The notes: generated by a model from the sequence alone, not told the origin. DNA of 64,000 nucleotides from Streptomyces akebiae (GCF_019599145.1 NZ_CP080647.1:5890001-5954000), one strand, 5' to 3'; positions 33,313-42,498 are shown, counted from the stretch's first letter. Translations and numbers: made by a program.

Positions 33313-33933
33313 TCACCACAGGGTCACCGCCAAGCGGGACGTGGCGCCCGCACCGGCCAGCCGGGCCGCCGTGCGCCGGGGGACGGTCAGGACGACCAGG
33401 GCTCCGCTCTCGGCCGTGTCGGCGGTGGGCACCTCGGAGACGCGGGCACCCCGGGCGACGACCCTCGCGGCGCCGCCCGTCGCGGACTCCTCGGCCGCGA
33501 TCACGTCGACCCGGTCACCGGGACGCAGCAGCCGGACCGTCGCGCCGTCGGCGATGCGTACCGGGGCGGTCACCGTGCCCACGGTGGCGGGGCGCTCGGG
33601 GACCGGGTCGGCCACAGGGTGGCCCCTGACCCGTCCGGCGTCCCTCGGGCCCGCGCCTGTCGCCAACAGGGCGGCGGCGGTCACCGCCAGACCCGCGGCC
33701 ATGGCACGCCGTCGGCAGCGGGCGAGACGGCGGAGCCGATGTGCTCCGCCGCTCACCCGAAGCGGGGCGAAGTGCGGAACCTCGCAGGTGGGAGGGGCAT
33801 CGGTGCCGGGTGGGCCGGCGGCCCAGGAGGGGAGGCGGGGAGAGGTGGGGGAGGACGAGTACGCGGACGACGAGGACGCGGACGTCGAGGACGACGAGTA
33901 CGTGGACGTGGAGGGGGACGAGGAACGGGACAT
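33313..33933 (-). CDS. SAF-domain (CpaB/RcpC-like) membrane-anchored protein
   Basis: 206 residues from the ATG at 33933 (AGGTGG seven bases upstream). A Ser/Thr/Tyr-rich stretch (residues 2-30) is followed by a basic segment, one membrane anchor (AAGLAVTAAALLATGAG) and a C-terminal SAF-like domain with VRIADGATVRLLRPGDRVDV. CpaB/RcpC proteins take part in Flp pilus assembly, but no other pilus gene is nearby, so the role here is uncertain. Confidence 0.8.
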   Translation of the reverse strand: MSRSSSPSTSTYSSSSTSASSSSAYSSSPTSPRLPSWAAGPPGTDAPPTCEVPHFAPLRVSGGAHRLRRLARCRRRAMAAGLAVTAAALLATGAGPRDAGRVRGHPVADPVPERPATVGTVTAPVRIADGATVRLLRPGDRVDVIAAEESATGGAARVVARGARVSEVPTADTAESGALVVLTVPRRTAARLAGAGATSRLAVTLW

Positions 33934-34143
33934 GGGGTCACCACCTGCGGTGTGGGATCGGCTTGCGGTCCCACGATGAGGCTTCGCGGCGGAGCCCGCT
34001 GGGGCCTGTGGACCACTCGACGACTGTGGAAAACCCCGCCACCCGAACGAGGACTTCCGCACCGCGCACTGCGCACCCTGCACCCCGTACTTCCCCCCAC
34101 CCCCCCAGCGGCCTCACCCCGGCCGGGTGGTGTGGTCACCCCG

Positions 34144-35052
34144 TCACGGCAGATCGAACCCGGGGTCCATCCCGCCCAGCGCCTTCGTGCACAGGCAGTC
34201 GCGGCCGTCGTTCGGCGGCAGGGCGGCGACCGCCTCGAAGAGGACGCCTCGGAGGCGGTCGATGTTGGCGGCGAAGACCTGGAGGACCTCCTCGTGGGAG
34301 ACGCCCTCGCCGGTCTCGGCGCCGGCGTCGAGGTCGGTCACGAGGGTCAGGGAGGTGTAGCAGAGCTCCAGTTCGCGGGCGAGGATGGCCTCGGGGTGGC
34401 CGGTCATGCCGACCACGGACCAGCCCTGGGCCTGGTGCCACAGGGACTCGGCGCGAGTGGAGAAGCGGGGGCCCTCGACCACGACGAGGGTGCCGCCGTC
34501 CACCGGTTCCCAGTCGCACCGGCGTGCCGCTTCGAGGGCCGCCTTGCGGCCGACGGGGCAGTAAGGGTCGGCGAGCGAGACATGGACGACGTTGGGGACG
34601 GCACCGCCGGGCAGGGGGAGGCCGTCGAAATAGGTCTGGGCGCGGGACTTCGTACGGTCCACGAGCTGGTCCGGGACGAGGAGCGTGCCCGGTCCGTACT
34701 CGGGCCGCAGACCGCCCACCGCACACGGGCCGAGCACCTGGCGCGCCCCGACGGAGCGCAGCGCCCACAGGTTGGCGCGGTAGTTGATGCGGTGCGGCGG
34801 CAGATGGTGGGCGCGGCCGTGGCGCGGGAGGAAGGCGACGCGGCGTCCGGCGATCTCGCCGAGGAAGAGGGAGTCGCTGGGCGGTCCGTAGGGGGTGTCG
34901 ACCTGTATCTCGGTCACGTCGTCGAGGAAGGAGTAGAAGCCCGACCCTCCGATGACACCGATCTCGGCCGGTCCCGCCGCCGCCGTGCTGTCCGTCGTGC
35001 CGGTCCCGCTCGTCGGCCCGACCCCGTTGTCCACGTGCTCCGTGTTCGCCAT
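34144..35052 (-). CDS. mtnP: S-methyl-5'-thioadenosine phosphorylase
   Basis: 302 residues. A 25-residue Gly/Thr leader precedes IGVIGGSGFYSFLDDV. Phosphate and base sites are seen in FLPRHGRAHHLPPHRINYRA, VDRTKSRAQTYFDG, VVVEGPRFSTRAES and GMTGHPEAILARELELCYTS. It cleaves methylthioadenosine to adenine and methylthioribose 1-phosphate in methionine salvage. It is a purine-nucleoside-phosphorylase-family trimer or hexamer. It lies downstream of the FmdB-like gene on the same strand, beyond a possible terminator. Confidence 0.95.
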   Translation of the reverse strand: MANTEHVDNGVGPTSGTGTTDSTAAAGPAEIGVIGGSGFYSFLDDVTEIQVDTPYGPPSDSLFLGEIAGRRVAFLPRHGRAHHLPPHRINYRANLWALRSVGARQVLGPCAVGGLRPEYGPGTLLVPDQLVDRTKSRAQTYFDGLPLPGGAVPNVVHVSLADPYCPVGRKAALEAARRCDWEPVDGGTLVVVEGPRFSTRAESLWHQAQGWSVVGMTGHPEAILARELELCYTSLTLVTDLDAGAETGEGVSHEEVLQVFAANIDRLRGVLFEAVAALPPNDGRDCLCTKALGGMDPGFDLP

Positions 35053-35083
35053 GCCCGCACCCTAACCGGGCCCGGAAACGCCA

Positions 35084-35119
35084 AGGACCCCGCAGGTCGT
35101 CGTGCGACGGCAGGGTCCT
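35084..35119 (-). terminator. hairpin between the FmdB-like gene and mtnP
   Basis: AGGACCC (35084-35090) and GGGTCCT (35113-35119) form a 7-bp stem; an inner GTCG/CGAC pairing can extend it. It lies 89 bp beyond the FmdB-like stop. Confidence 0.55.
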
Positions 35120-35207
35120 GGACGGAAGCCGCTTGGAAGCGCTCACGCGGCGCGAGCACCACGCGGCCGCACACGCGATGCGGCCGAAGCGCTACGCGGC
35201 CGAGGTG

Positions 35208-35534
35208 CTACGCGGCCGAGGTGCTGCTGGTGGAGGAAGAACCCGAGGACGACGACTTCGCGTCGGAGGACGACGAGGACGAGGACGACGTCGAGGACTT
35301 CGCGTCCGAGGAGGACGAGGAGGACTTCGACGTCGCCGGGCTGCTGCTCGACGACGAGCCCCGGCTGTCGTTCCGGTAGAAACCGGAGCCCTTGAAGACG
35401 ATGCCGACCGCCGAGAACACCTTCTTGAGGCGGCCGTTGCAGCTGGGGCACTCGGTCAGGGCGTCGTCGGTGAACTTCTGCACCGCTTCGAGGCCCTCAC
35501 CGCATTCGGTGCACTGGTACTGGTACGTCGGCAC
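35208..35534 (-). CDS. FmdB-family zinc-ribbon protein (Ruc-like redox chaperone candidate)
   Basis: 108 residues from the GTG at 35534 with AGGAGG upstream. The N-terminal zinc ribbon has two Cys pairs, YQCTECG and CPSCNG, then the FmdB-type GIVFKGSGFYRND. The C-terminal 50 residues are almost only Ser with Lys/Asp/Thr, hence disordered. This is the plan of M. tuberculosis Rv0991c (Ruc), reported as a redox-regulated chaperone. A CIRCE operator overlaps the 5' region, which supports a heat-shock role. The chaperone function here is inferred. Confidence 0.88.
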   Translation of the reverse strand: MPTYQYQCTECGEGLEAVQKFTDDALTECPSCNGRLKKVFSAVGIVFKGSGFYRNDSRGSSSSSSPATSKSSSSSSDAKSSTSSSSSSSSDAKSSSSGSSSTSSTSAA

Positions 35535-35545
35535 TGGTCTTCCTC

Positions 35546-35572
35546 CTGGCACTCTCACTCGATGAGTGCTAA
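35546..35572 (-). promoter_or_regulatory. CIRCE element (HrcA operator) upstream of the FmdB-like gene
   Basis: CTGGCACTC, nine bases, GAGTGCTAA. The right arm is a perfect CIRCE half-site (consensus TTAGCACTC-N9-GAGTGCTAA); the left arm matches 7 of 9. It abuts the AGGAGG ribosome site of the minus-strand gene, so HrcA binding would block transcription or early elongation. Confidence 0.85.
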
Positions 35573-35603
35573 CGACGGTCCATAGTGACCTATTCCCCGG
35601 GGA

Positions 35604-36893
35604 TCAGTCCACTGTCACCGGCACTCGGTGACCGACGACACGCGCGACGGTCCGGCTGCGGGGGCTGCCCGCCAGCCGCGTACGCAGGGCGAACAGGGTC
35701 GCCAGGGCCAGTGCCGTACCGGCCGCGGGCACCAGGAATCCGGCGCCGGTCCACAGCCGGTCCTCCAGCTGACCGGCGGCCGTGACGGCGGCCGCCTGGC
35801 CGAGCGCGACCGCGCCGGTCAGCCAGGTGAAGGCCTCCGTACGGGCGCCGGACGGGACCAGGGAGTCGACCAGCGTGTAGCCGGTGATCAGGGCGGGGGC
35901 GATGCACATCCCGACCAGGAGGCCGAGCGCCGCGAGGACGAGCACGGAGTCCGCGGTCCACAGGGCGGATGCGGCCAGCGCGAGAGCCGTGTAGCCGATG
36001 ACCAGACGCCGCTGCGGGGCCGCCTTCCAGGCGATCGCGCCGCAGACGATGCCGGAGAGCATGTTGCCGGCGGCGAACACGCCGTACAGGACACCGTTCA
36101 GGCCGGGCTCGCCGATCGACTCGGAGAAGGCGGCGAGGGAGACCTGCATGCCGCCGAAGACGGAGCCGATGCCCAGGAAGGTGACGATCAGGACACGCAC
36201 TCCGGGGACGGACAGGGCGGAAACCCGCTCCACGCGCGCGTGGGCCACGGGAACGACACGGGGCTGGGTGCCGCGCTGCGCGGCGAACAGCAGGCCGCCG
36301 ATCAGGGTGAGCGCGGCCTCGGTGAGCAGGCCGGCGGCCGGGTGCACGGCGGTGCACAGCGCGGTCGCGAGCAGCGGGCCGAGGACGAAGGTCAGCTCGT
36401 CGGTGACGGACTCGAAGGCGGCCGCGGTGCTCATCAGGGGCGAGTCCTGGAGCTTGACGCCCCAGCGGGCGCGCACCATGGGGCCGATCTGCGGCACCGA
36501 GGCCCCGGTGGGCACGGCGGCGGCGAAGAGCGCCCACAGGGGGGCGTCCATCAGGGCCAGCGCCGTCAGGGAGAGGCCGGCCGCGCCGTGGACGAGGATG
36601 CCGGGGATCAGGACGGCCCGCTGGCCGTGCCGGTCGGCGAGACGGCCGCTCCAGGGGGCGAACAGGGCCATGGAGACGCCGGTCGCGGCGGCCACGGCGC
36701 CGGCCGCGCCGTACGAGCCGGTGGTGTGCTGGACGAGCAGCACGATGGAGAGCGTCAGCATCGCGAACGGCTGGCGGGCCGCGAAGCCGGGCAGGAGGAA
36801 CGTCCACGCGCCACGGGTGCGCAGCAGCTGCCCGTAGCCCGGACGGGACGCCTTGGAGGTGTTCGAGGTGTTCGAGGAGACCGTGGATGCCAC
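35604..36893 (-). CDS. MFS transporter
   Basis: 429 residues from the GTG at 36893 (AAAGG eight bases upstream). An in-frame ATG at 37061 would add 56 Arg/Pro-rich residues that look like promoter sequence. Twelve membrane segments; the loop WSGRLADRHGQRAVLI is a motif A variant, and FGGMQVSLAAFSESIG starts the second half. It resembles sugar-efflux or YcaD-type MFS proteins; the substrate is unknown. An inverted repeat, CTCTG...CAGAG, lies upstream at about 37019-37035. Confidence 0.88.
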   Translation of the reverse strand: MASTVSSNTSNTSKASRPGYGQLLRTRGAWTFLLPGFAARQPFAMLTLSIVLLVQHTTGSYGAAGAVAAATGVSMALFAPWSGRLADRHGQRAVLIPGILVHGAAGLSLTALALMDAPLWALFAAAVPTGASVPQIGPMVRARWGVKLQDSPLMSTAAAFESVTDELTFVLGPLLATALCTAVHPAAGLLTEAALTLIGGLLFAAQRGTQPRVVPVAHARVERVSALSVPGVRVLIVTFLGIGSVFGGMQVSLAAFSESIGEPGLNGVLYGVFAAGNMLSGIVCGAIAWKAAPQRRLVIGYTALALAASALWTADSVLVLAALGLLVGMCIAPALITGYTLVDSLVPSGARTEAFTWLTGAVALGQAAAVTAAGQLEDRLWTGAGFLVPAAGTALALATLFALRTRLAGSPRSRTVARVVGHRVPVTVD

Positions 36894-37161
36894 GGCCGTG
36901 CCTTTCCGCCGCCTGGTAGCGCGCCTGTGCGGGGGCGCCGAGAGCTGTCCTCTTGCGCCACTGCGGTAGATGCCGGGCCCACGAGAGGGGGCGTGACGGC
37001 CGCCATACGGTCGCGCCAGCTCTGCGTCAGACAGAGTTGGTCCGATCAAGTGCGCCTTCATCGTACAGGGGGACGGGGAGGGTCGCCTGTGAAAGTGAGC
37101 ACCATGGGCGGCCGCACCCCGCGATCCTGAGGGTGTGAACGATGCGAAACTTGCCCGTAAC

Positions 37162-37239
37162 GACGGAACCCGCCCCCGCCCCTCAGTGACGGAACCCGCC
37201 CCCGCCCCTCAGTGACGGGACCCGCCCCCGTCCTCAGCG
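37162..37239. repeat. 26-bp tandem repeat x3 ending in a stop codon
   Basis: Two perfect 26-bp units (37162-37187 and 37188-37213; GACGGAACCCGCCCCCGCCC...) and a third imperfect unit (37214-37239) that carries the antiporter gene's stop codon (37234-37236). Confidence 0.95.
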
Positions 37240-38799
37240 CCGGGACCCCCCGTTGCCGGTCCCCAGCCAGTCGGCCAGCTTGCCGCCCTGGCCGACGGCC
37301 CTGAGCCGGCGCTCCGCCTGGTCCCGGACGGGGTCGGTGGCGACGACGAGGAGTTCGTCGCCGCGGCGCAGGACCGTGGTGGGCAGGGGGACGAAGGACG
37401 TGCCGTCGCGGACGACGAGGGTGACGGCGGCGCCCGCGGGGAGTCGCAGTTCGTTGACCTCGACGCCGTGCATACGGGACTTCTCGGGGATGGCGACGGA
37501 CAGCAGGTGGCCGCGCAGCCGCTCCAGGGGCGCCGATTCGATGCCGAGGTCGGCGGCCTCGTCGCCGGAGCCGCCGAGGCGCAGCTTGCGGGCCAGCCAG
37601 GGCAGCGTCGGCCCCTGGACGAGGGTGTAGACGACGACCAGCACGAAGACGATGTTGAAGATCCGGCGGCTGCCGTCGATCCCGCTCACCATGGGGATCG
37701 TCGCCAGGATGATGGGCACCGCGCCGCGCAGTCCGGCCCACGACAGCAGCGTCTGCTCCCGCCACGGCACCCGGAGCGGCGTCAGCGCGACGACGACGCT
37801 CAGCGGTCGGGCCACCATGGTCAGCACCAGGCCCATGACGAGCGCGGGCCAGATGTCGTCGCCCATCTCGTGCGGGGTGACGAGCAGGCCGAGCAGGACG
37901 AACATGCCGATCTGGGCGATCCAGCCGACGCCCTCGGCGAATCCGCGCGTGGCCGGCCAGTGCGGCAGCTTGGAGTTGCCGAGGACCACGGAGGCCAGGT
38001 AGACGGCGAGGAAGCCGCTGCCGTGGGCGAGGGCGCCGACGGCGTACGCGGCGACGGCGATGGCCATGACGGCGATCGGGTAGAGGCCGGAGGCGGGCAG
38101 CGCCACGTGCCTGAGGCACCAGGAGCCCAGCCAGCCCATGGCGAGTCCGACGGCCGCGCCGATCGCCAGCTCCAGCGCTATCTCGCCGACGAGGACGTAC
38201 CAGTGTTCGATCGGCCCGGCCATGGAGAGCGAGACGACGAGGATGACGACCGGGGCATCGTTGAAGCCCGACTCGGCCTCCAGGGTGCCCGTCACGCGCG
38301 CGGGGAGGGGGATCTTGCGCAGCACGGAGAAGACGGCCGCCGCGTCCGTGGAGGACACCACCGCGCCGATGATGAGCGCCTGCCGCCACTCCAGCCCGAT
38401 CAGATAGTGCGCGCCCGCGGCCGTGACGCCGACGCTCACCGCGACTCCGACCAGCGCCAGTGAAGTGGCGGCCGGCAGGGCCGGCCTGATCTCCTTCCAC
38501 TTGGTGCCGAGGCCGCCCTCCGCAAGGATCACGACGAGGGCCGCGTAGCCGATGACCCGAGTCAGTTCGGCGTTGTCGAAGTGGATCCCGCCGATGCCGT
38601 CCTGGCCCATCGCGATGCCGATGCCCAGATACACGAGCAGGCTGGGGAGCCCGCTGCGCGACGAGATCCGGACCGCGGCGACCGCGACGAGAAGGACGAG
38701 CGAGCAGACGAGCAGGAGCTGGTTGAGATCGTGGACAGTCAGCGGGCCGTACCTTTCTTGCCGAACCGCACGTGGTTCCGAGTGTGGGGTGCCGAGCAC
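37234..38799 (-). CDS. cation/proton antiporter (NhaP2/CPA1-type) with TrkA-C domain
   Basis: 521 residues from the GTG at 38799. A CTG at 38742 with AAAGG nine bases upstream, giving LTVHDLNQLLLV, may be the true start. About 12 membrane segments include IIGAVVSSTDAAAVFSVLRK and the LEAESGFNDAPVVI ion-binding region. A C-terminal RCK_C/TrkA-C domain (about 430-500) suggests gating by a nucleotide or K+. It exchanges K+ or Na+ for H+ by family. The stop codon sits in a 26-bp tandem repeat. Confidence 0.92.
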   Translation of the reverse strand: MLGTPHSEPRAVRQERYGPLTVHDLNQLLLVCSLVLLVAVAAVRISSRSGLPSLLVYLGIGIAMGQDGIGGIHFDNAELTRVIGYAALVVILAEGGLGTKWKEIRPALPAATSLALVGVAVSVGVTAAGAHYLIGLEWRQALIIGAVVSSTDAAAVFSVLRKIPLPARVTGTLEAESGFNDAPVVILVVSLSMAGPIEHWYVLVGEIALELAIGAAVGLAMGWLGSWCLRHVALPASGLYPIAVMAIAVAAYAVGALAHGSGFLAVYLASVVLGNSKLPHWPATRGFAEGVGWIAQIGMFVLLGLLVTPHEMGDDIWPALVMGLVLTMVARPLSVVVALTPLRVPWREQTLLSWAGLRGAVPIILATIPMVSGIDGSRRIFNIVFVLVVVYTLVQGPTLPWLARKLRLGGSGDEAADLGIESAPLERLRGHLLSVAIPEKSRMHGVEVNELRLPAGAAVTLVVRDGTSFVPLPTTVLRRGDELLVVATDPVRDQAERRLRAVGQGGKLADWLGTGNGGSRR

Positions 38800-38899
38800 T
38801 GGATGCGGGCACGCGCGCGCGAGGGCATGCGAAGCCGATCACGGAAACCGTGCGATTGCGGTTACGTCAGTGCGAGTACTTCGTTACCTTACCTAACTC

Positions 38900-38930
38900 T
38901 TGACGATTTCTTGACGCTTGCGCAGGCAAG
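38900..38930 (+). promoter_or_regulatory. paired TTGACG hexamers and CTTGC-GCAG-GCAAG palindrome
   Basis: TTGACG occurs at 38900-38905 and 38911-38916, both -35-like, upstream of the penicillin-acylase gene. A 14-bp palindrome (38917-38930) follows immediately. No clear -10 was found at 17-18 bp; a TATGGT further down (near 38992) is an alternative. Confidence 0.4.
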
Positions 38931-39061
38931 ATCGAACAGTCGTCCGCGCCAGTTCCCGACTCCGCGTCAAGTCGTGTCGGGCCCTGCGCCTATGGTTGCT
39001 CCAGCGTTCAGTACAAAGCACAGCCCGACCTGCCGCTCGTGTTAGGACAGCAAGGACAGCG

Positions 39062-41833
39062 ATGCCCACCGACACCACCCCCTCCGGCCAGCAGTCCGGC
39101 AAGTCCGGCAGGAAGAAGGGACGCAAAGTCCGTCTTTTCCTGATCGTCCTGGTCCTGGCCATCATCGGTGGCGTCGGCTACGGGGCGTTCTGGTCCGTCT
39201 CCACCGTGCGCGCCTCCTTCCCGCAGACCAAGGGTTCGATAACCCTGGACGGTCTGGCGGGACCGGTCGACGTCAAACGCGACGGCCACGGGATCCCGCA
39301 GATCTACGCCTCCTCCGACGAGGACCTGTTCATGGCGCAGGGCTACGTCCAGGCACAGGACCGGTTCTACGAGATGGACGTGCGCCGCCACATGACGGCC
39401 GGCCGCCTCTCGGAGATGTTCGGCGAGGGCCAGGTCGACAACGACGAGTTCCTGCGCACCCTCGGCTGGCACCGGATCGCCGAGGAGGAGTACGAGAAGA
39501 CGCTCTCCGCCGAGACGAAGAAGTACCTCGACGCGTACGCCAAGGGGGTCAACGCCTACCTGGCCGGCAAGGACGGCGACGAGATCTCCGTCGAGTACGC
39601 GGCCCTCGGCTTCGCAGGCGACTACAAGCCCGAGGCCTGGACCCCCGTCGACTCGGTTGCCTGGCTGAAGGCGATGGCGTGGGACCTGCGCGGCAACATG
39701 CAGGACGAGATCGACCGCGCCCTGATGACCAGCCGCCTCGGCCCCAAGCAGATCGCCGACCTGTACCCGCAGTACCCCTACGGCCGCAACGGGACGATCG
39801 TGCAGGAGGGTCAGTACGACGAGCTGACCGAGACCTGGTCGGACGGGTCGGGGTCGACGCAGAGCGCCGACGGCTCCACACAGGGCACCGGGGGCACCGG
39901 GACGGGTACGGGGACCGCCGGCACGTCCACCGACTCCGGAGCCCTCCAGACCCAGCTGGACGGCCTCTACAACGTCCTGGAGGACCTGCCCGAGGCCGTC
40001 GGCGTGAACGGCAACGGCATCGGCTCCAACTCCTGGGTCGTCTCCGGCGACCACACCATCACCGGCAAGCCGCTGCTCGCCAACGACCCGCACCTGTCGG
40101 CGGCGCTGCCGTCGGTCTGGTACCAGATGGGCCTGCACTGCAAGGCCGTCTCCGCGAAGTGCCAGTACGACGTCTCCGGCTACACCTTCTCCGGCATGCC
40201 CGGCGTGGTCATCGGCCACAACGCCGACATCGCCTGGGGCATGACCAACTCCGGCGTCGACGTCACCGACCTCTACCTGGAGAAGCTCACCGGCGACGGC
40301 TACCAGTACGGCTCCAAGGTCCTGCCCTTCGACACCCGCGAGGAGACCATCGAGGTCGCCGGCGGCACGTCCAAGAGGATCGTCGTCCGGACGACCAACA
40401 ACGGCCCCCTGCTCTCCGACCGCAACGACGAACTCGTCCAGGTCGGCAAGAAGGCCACGGTCGACCAGGACGCCCCGGACCGGGGCGACGGCTACGGCAT
40501 CGCCCTGCGCTGGACCGCGCTCGACCCCGGCACCTCCATGGACGCCGTCTTCGCCATGAACAAGGCCAAGGACTGGGACGGCTTCCGCGAGGCCGCCGCC
40601 CTGTTCGACGTCCCCTCGCAGAACCTGATCTACGCCGACACCGAGGGCCACATCGGCTACCAGCTGCCCGGCAAGATCCCCACCCGCGGCGAGGGCGACG
40701 GCTCGCTGCCCGCCCCGGGCTGGGACCCCCGCTACCGCTGGACCGGCTACATCGACCAGGACGAACTGCCCTACGAGTACGACCCCGAGCGCGGCTACAT
40801 CGTCACCGCCAACCAGGCCGTCGTCGACAAGAAGTACCCGTACACGCTCACCTCGGACTGGGGCTACGGCACGCGCGCGCAGCGGATCACCAGCCTGATC
40901 GAGTCCAAGATCAAGGGTGGCGGCAAGATCTCCACCGACGACATGCGGCAGATGCAGATGGACAACAGCAGCGAGATCGCCAAGCTGCTCGTGCCGCTGC
41001 TGCTCAAGATCGACGTCGGCGACCAGCACGTCCGCGAGGCGCAGAAGCTCCTGGAGGGCTGGGACTACACCCAGGACGCCGACTCGGCGGCCGCCGCGTA
41101 CTTCAACTCGGTCTGGCGCAACATCCTCAAGCTCGCCTTCGGTGACAAGCTGCCCAAGGAGCTGCGCGTCGAGGGACAGTGCCTGTCGGTCGAGCCGGTC
41201 GACTCCACGGGCCCCGCCGACGAGGACCAGAAGGTGCGCGAGTGCGGCAGGCGCGACGCGGACCAGGCGCAGCCGGACGGCGGCGACCGCTGGTTCGAGG
41301 TGGTCCGCCGGCTCGTCGACGACCAGGACAACGCCTGGTGGTCCACGCCGAAGACCCGCAACCTGAAGGCCGCCGACACCCGTGACGAGCTGTTCCAGCG
41401 GGCCATGCGGGACGCCCGTTGGGAGCTGACCGCCAAGCTCGGCAAGGACATCGACAGCTGGAGCTGGGGCCGGCTGCACCGTCTGTTCCTGAAGAACCAG
41501 ACCCTCGGCACCGAGGGCCCCGGTTTCCTCCAGTACATGCTCAACCGCGGCCCCTGGAAGCTGGGCGGCGGCGAGGCCACGGTCAACGCCACCGGCTGGA
41601 ACGCGGCGGGCGGCTACGAGGTCGTCTGGGTGCCCTCGATGCGCATGGTGGTGAACCTCGGGGACCTCGACAAGTCCAAGTGGATCAACCTCACCGGCGC
41701 CTCCGGGCACGCGTACAACGCGCACTACACCGACCAGACCGAGAAGTGGGTCAAGGGCGAGCTGCTCACCTGGTCGTTCTCGGACAAGGCGGTCGACGGC
41801 AGCACCAGTGACACGCTCTTGCTGAAGCCGTAG
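39062..41833 (+). CDS. membrane-anchored penicillin-acylase-family (S45) amidase
   Basis: 923 residues from the ATG at 39062 (AAGGA five bases upstream). An Arg/Lys stretch and one membrane anchor (RLFLIVLVLAIIGGVGYGAF, about 24-43) place the enzyme outside. After an alpha-like domain and a Gly/Thr-rich spacer (about 265-300), GIGSNSWVVSG holds the N-terminal nucleophile Ser322, where autocleavage to alpha and beta chains is expected. It hydrolyses amides such as penicillins or acyl-homoserine lactones by family; the physiological substrate is unknown. Confidence 0.93.
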   Translation: MPTDTTPSGQQSGKSGRKKGRKVRLFLIVLVLAIIGGVGYGAFWSVSTVRASFPQTKGSITLDGLAGPVDVKRDGHGIPQIYASSDEDLFMAQGYVQAQDRFYEMDVRRHMTAGRLSEMFGEGQVDNDEFLRTLGWHRIAEEEYEKTLSAETKKYLDAYAKGVNAYLAGKDGDEISVEYAALGFAGDYKPEAWTPVDSVAWLKAMAWDLRGNMQDEIDRALMTSRLGPKQIADLYPQYPYGRNGTIVQEGQYDELTETWSDGSGSTQSADGSTQGTGGTGTGTGTAGTSTDSGALQTQLDGLYNVLEDLPEAVGVNGNGIGSNSWVVSGDHTITGKPLLANDPHLSAALPSVWYQMGLHCKAVSAKCQYDVSGYTFSGMPGVVIGHNADIAWGMTNSGVDVTDLYLEKLTGDGYQYGSKVLPFDTREETIEVAGGTSKRIVVRTTNNGPLLSDRNDELVQVGKKATVDQDAPDRGDGYGIALRWTALDPGTSMDAVFAMNKAKDWDGFREAAALFDVPSQNLIYADTEGHIGYQLPGKIPTRGEGDGSLPAPGWDPRYRWTGYIDQDELPYEYDPERGYIVTANQAVVDKKYPYTLTSDWGYGTRAQRITSLIESKIKGGGKISTDDMRQMQMDNSSEIAKLLVPLLLKIDVGDQHVREAQKLLEGWDYTQDADSAAAAYFNSVWRNILKLAFGDKLPKELRVEGQCLSVEPVDSTGPADEDQKVRECGRRDADQAQPDGGDRWFEVVRRLVDDQDNAWWSTPKTRNLKAADTRDELFQRAMRDARWELTAKLGKDIDSWSWGRLHRLFLKNQTLGTEGPGFLQYMLNRGPWKLGGGEATVNATGWNAAGGYEVVWVPSMRMVVNLGDLDKSKWINLTGASGHAYNAHYTDQTEKWVKGELLTWSFSDKAVDGSTSDTLLLKP

Positions 41834-41847
41834 TCCCTCAGCCCGCC

Positions 41848-41884
41848 ACGGTTCCCCGCGCTCCTTCGGGACGCGGGGAACCGT
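41848..41884. terminator. bidirectional terminator between convergent genes
   Basis: ACGGTTCCCCGCG (41848-41860) and CGCGGGGAACCGT (41872-41884) form a perfect 13-bp stem with an 11-nt loop. It is 15 bp after the acylase stop and abuts the cyclo-ligase stop. Confidence 0.88.
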
Positions 41885-42498
41885 CATGTCAGGCGCCGTA
41901 CCCCCGAGGGCGTCACCACCGCGTGCACCGGGCGGTCGTGTTCCTCCTCCGGCACCCGGTCGACCACCTCCGTGTCGTACAGCAGGACCACGAGCGCCGG
42001 GTCGGCGCCCGCGCGGTCCAGACGGGCCAGGACGCGGTCGTAGGAGCCGCCGCCCCGTCCGAGACGCATCCCGCGCGCGTCGACCGCGAGGCCCGGGAGC
42101 AGGACGACGTCGGCGGTGGTCACCGCGTTGGGGCCGAGCCGCTCACCGGCGGGTTCGAGGAGTTCCATGCGGCCGCCGTGCCGTACGCGCGCGAGAGAGG
42201 CCTCTCCCTCGTAGACGCCCCAGTCGAGGTCGTTGTCGGGCAGCAGCACCGGGAGCAGGACGCGCACGCCCCGCGCGCGGAGCGCGTCGAGGAGCGCGAG
42301 AGTGCCCGGCTCACTCCCCACCGAGACGTACGCCGCGACCGTGCGCGCGTGCGCCAGTTCGGGCAGACCGAGCGCCCGGCCCGCAAGGGCGCCCGTCGTT
42401 TCCCGGACGTCATCCGGTGTCAACCCGCTCCTCATCAGGAGGAGCTCTCGTCGCAACATTCGCTTGGAAAGCTCCGGTTCAGGTCCCATCCGGTCCAC
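41884..42498 (-). CDS. 5-formyltetrahydrofolate cyclo-ligase
   Basis: 204 residues from the GTG at 42498, which has GGAG six bases upstream; an ATG at 42531 would add 11 residues. RRELLLMRSGL at the start, AAYVSVGSEPGTLALLDALR, and the ATP/Mg site LPGLAVDARGMRLGRGGGSYDR are diagnostic. It converts 5-formyl-THF to 5,10-methenyl-THF using ATP. It is divergent from galU, as at M. tuberculosis Rv0992c/Rv0993. Confidence 0.95.
   Translation of the reverse strand: MDRMGPEPELSKRMLRRELLLMRSGLTPDDVRETTGALAGRALGLPELAHARTVAAYVSVGSEPGTLALLDALRARGVRVLLPVLLPDNDLDWGVYEGEASLARVRHGGRMELLEPAGERLGPNAVTTADVVLLPGLAVDARGMRLGRGGGSYDRVLARLDRAGADPALVVLLYDTEVVDRVPEEEHDRPVHAVVTPSGVRRLT

Noticed and set aside
33313..33933. 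Flp pilus assembly locus
   Set aside because: Only one SAF-domain protein is present; no pilin, ATPase or prepilin peptidase gene lies nearby.
37000..37061. Upstream ATG for the MFS gene at 35604-36893
   Set aside because: The added 56 residues are Arg/Pro-rich and cover an inverted repeat that looks like control sequence.
39008..41887. 959-codon open frame antisense to the penicillin-acylase gene
   Set aside because: Its composition is the mirror of strongly biased codons on the plus strand, and it has no ribosome site or recognisable domain. The plus-strand frame has catalytic motifs.
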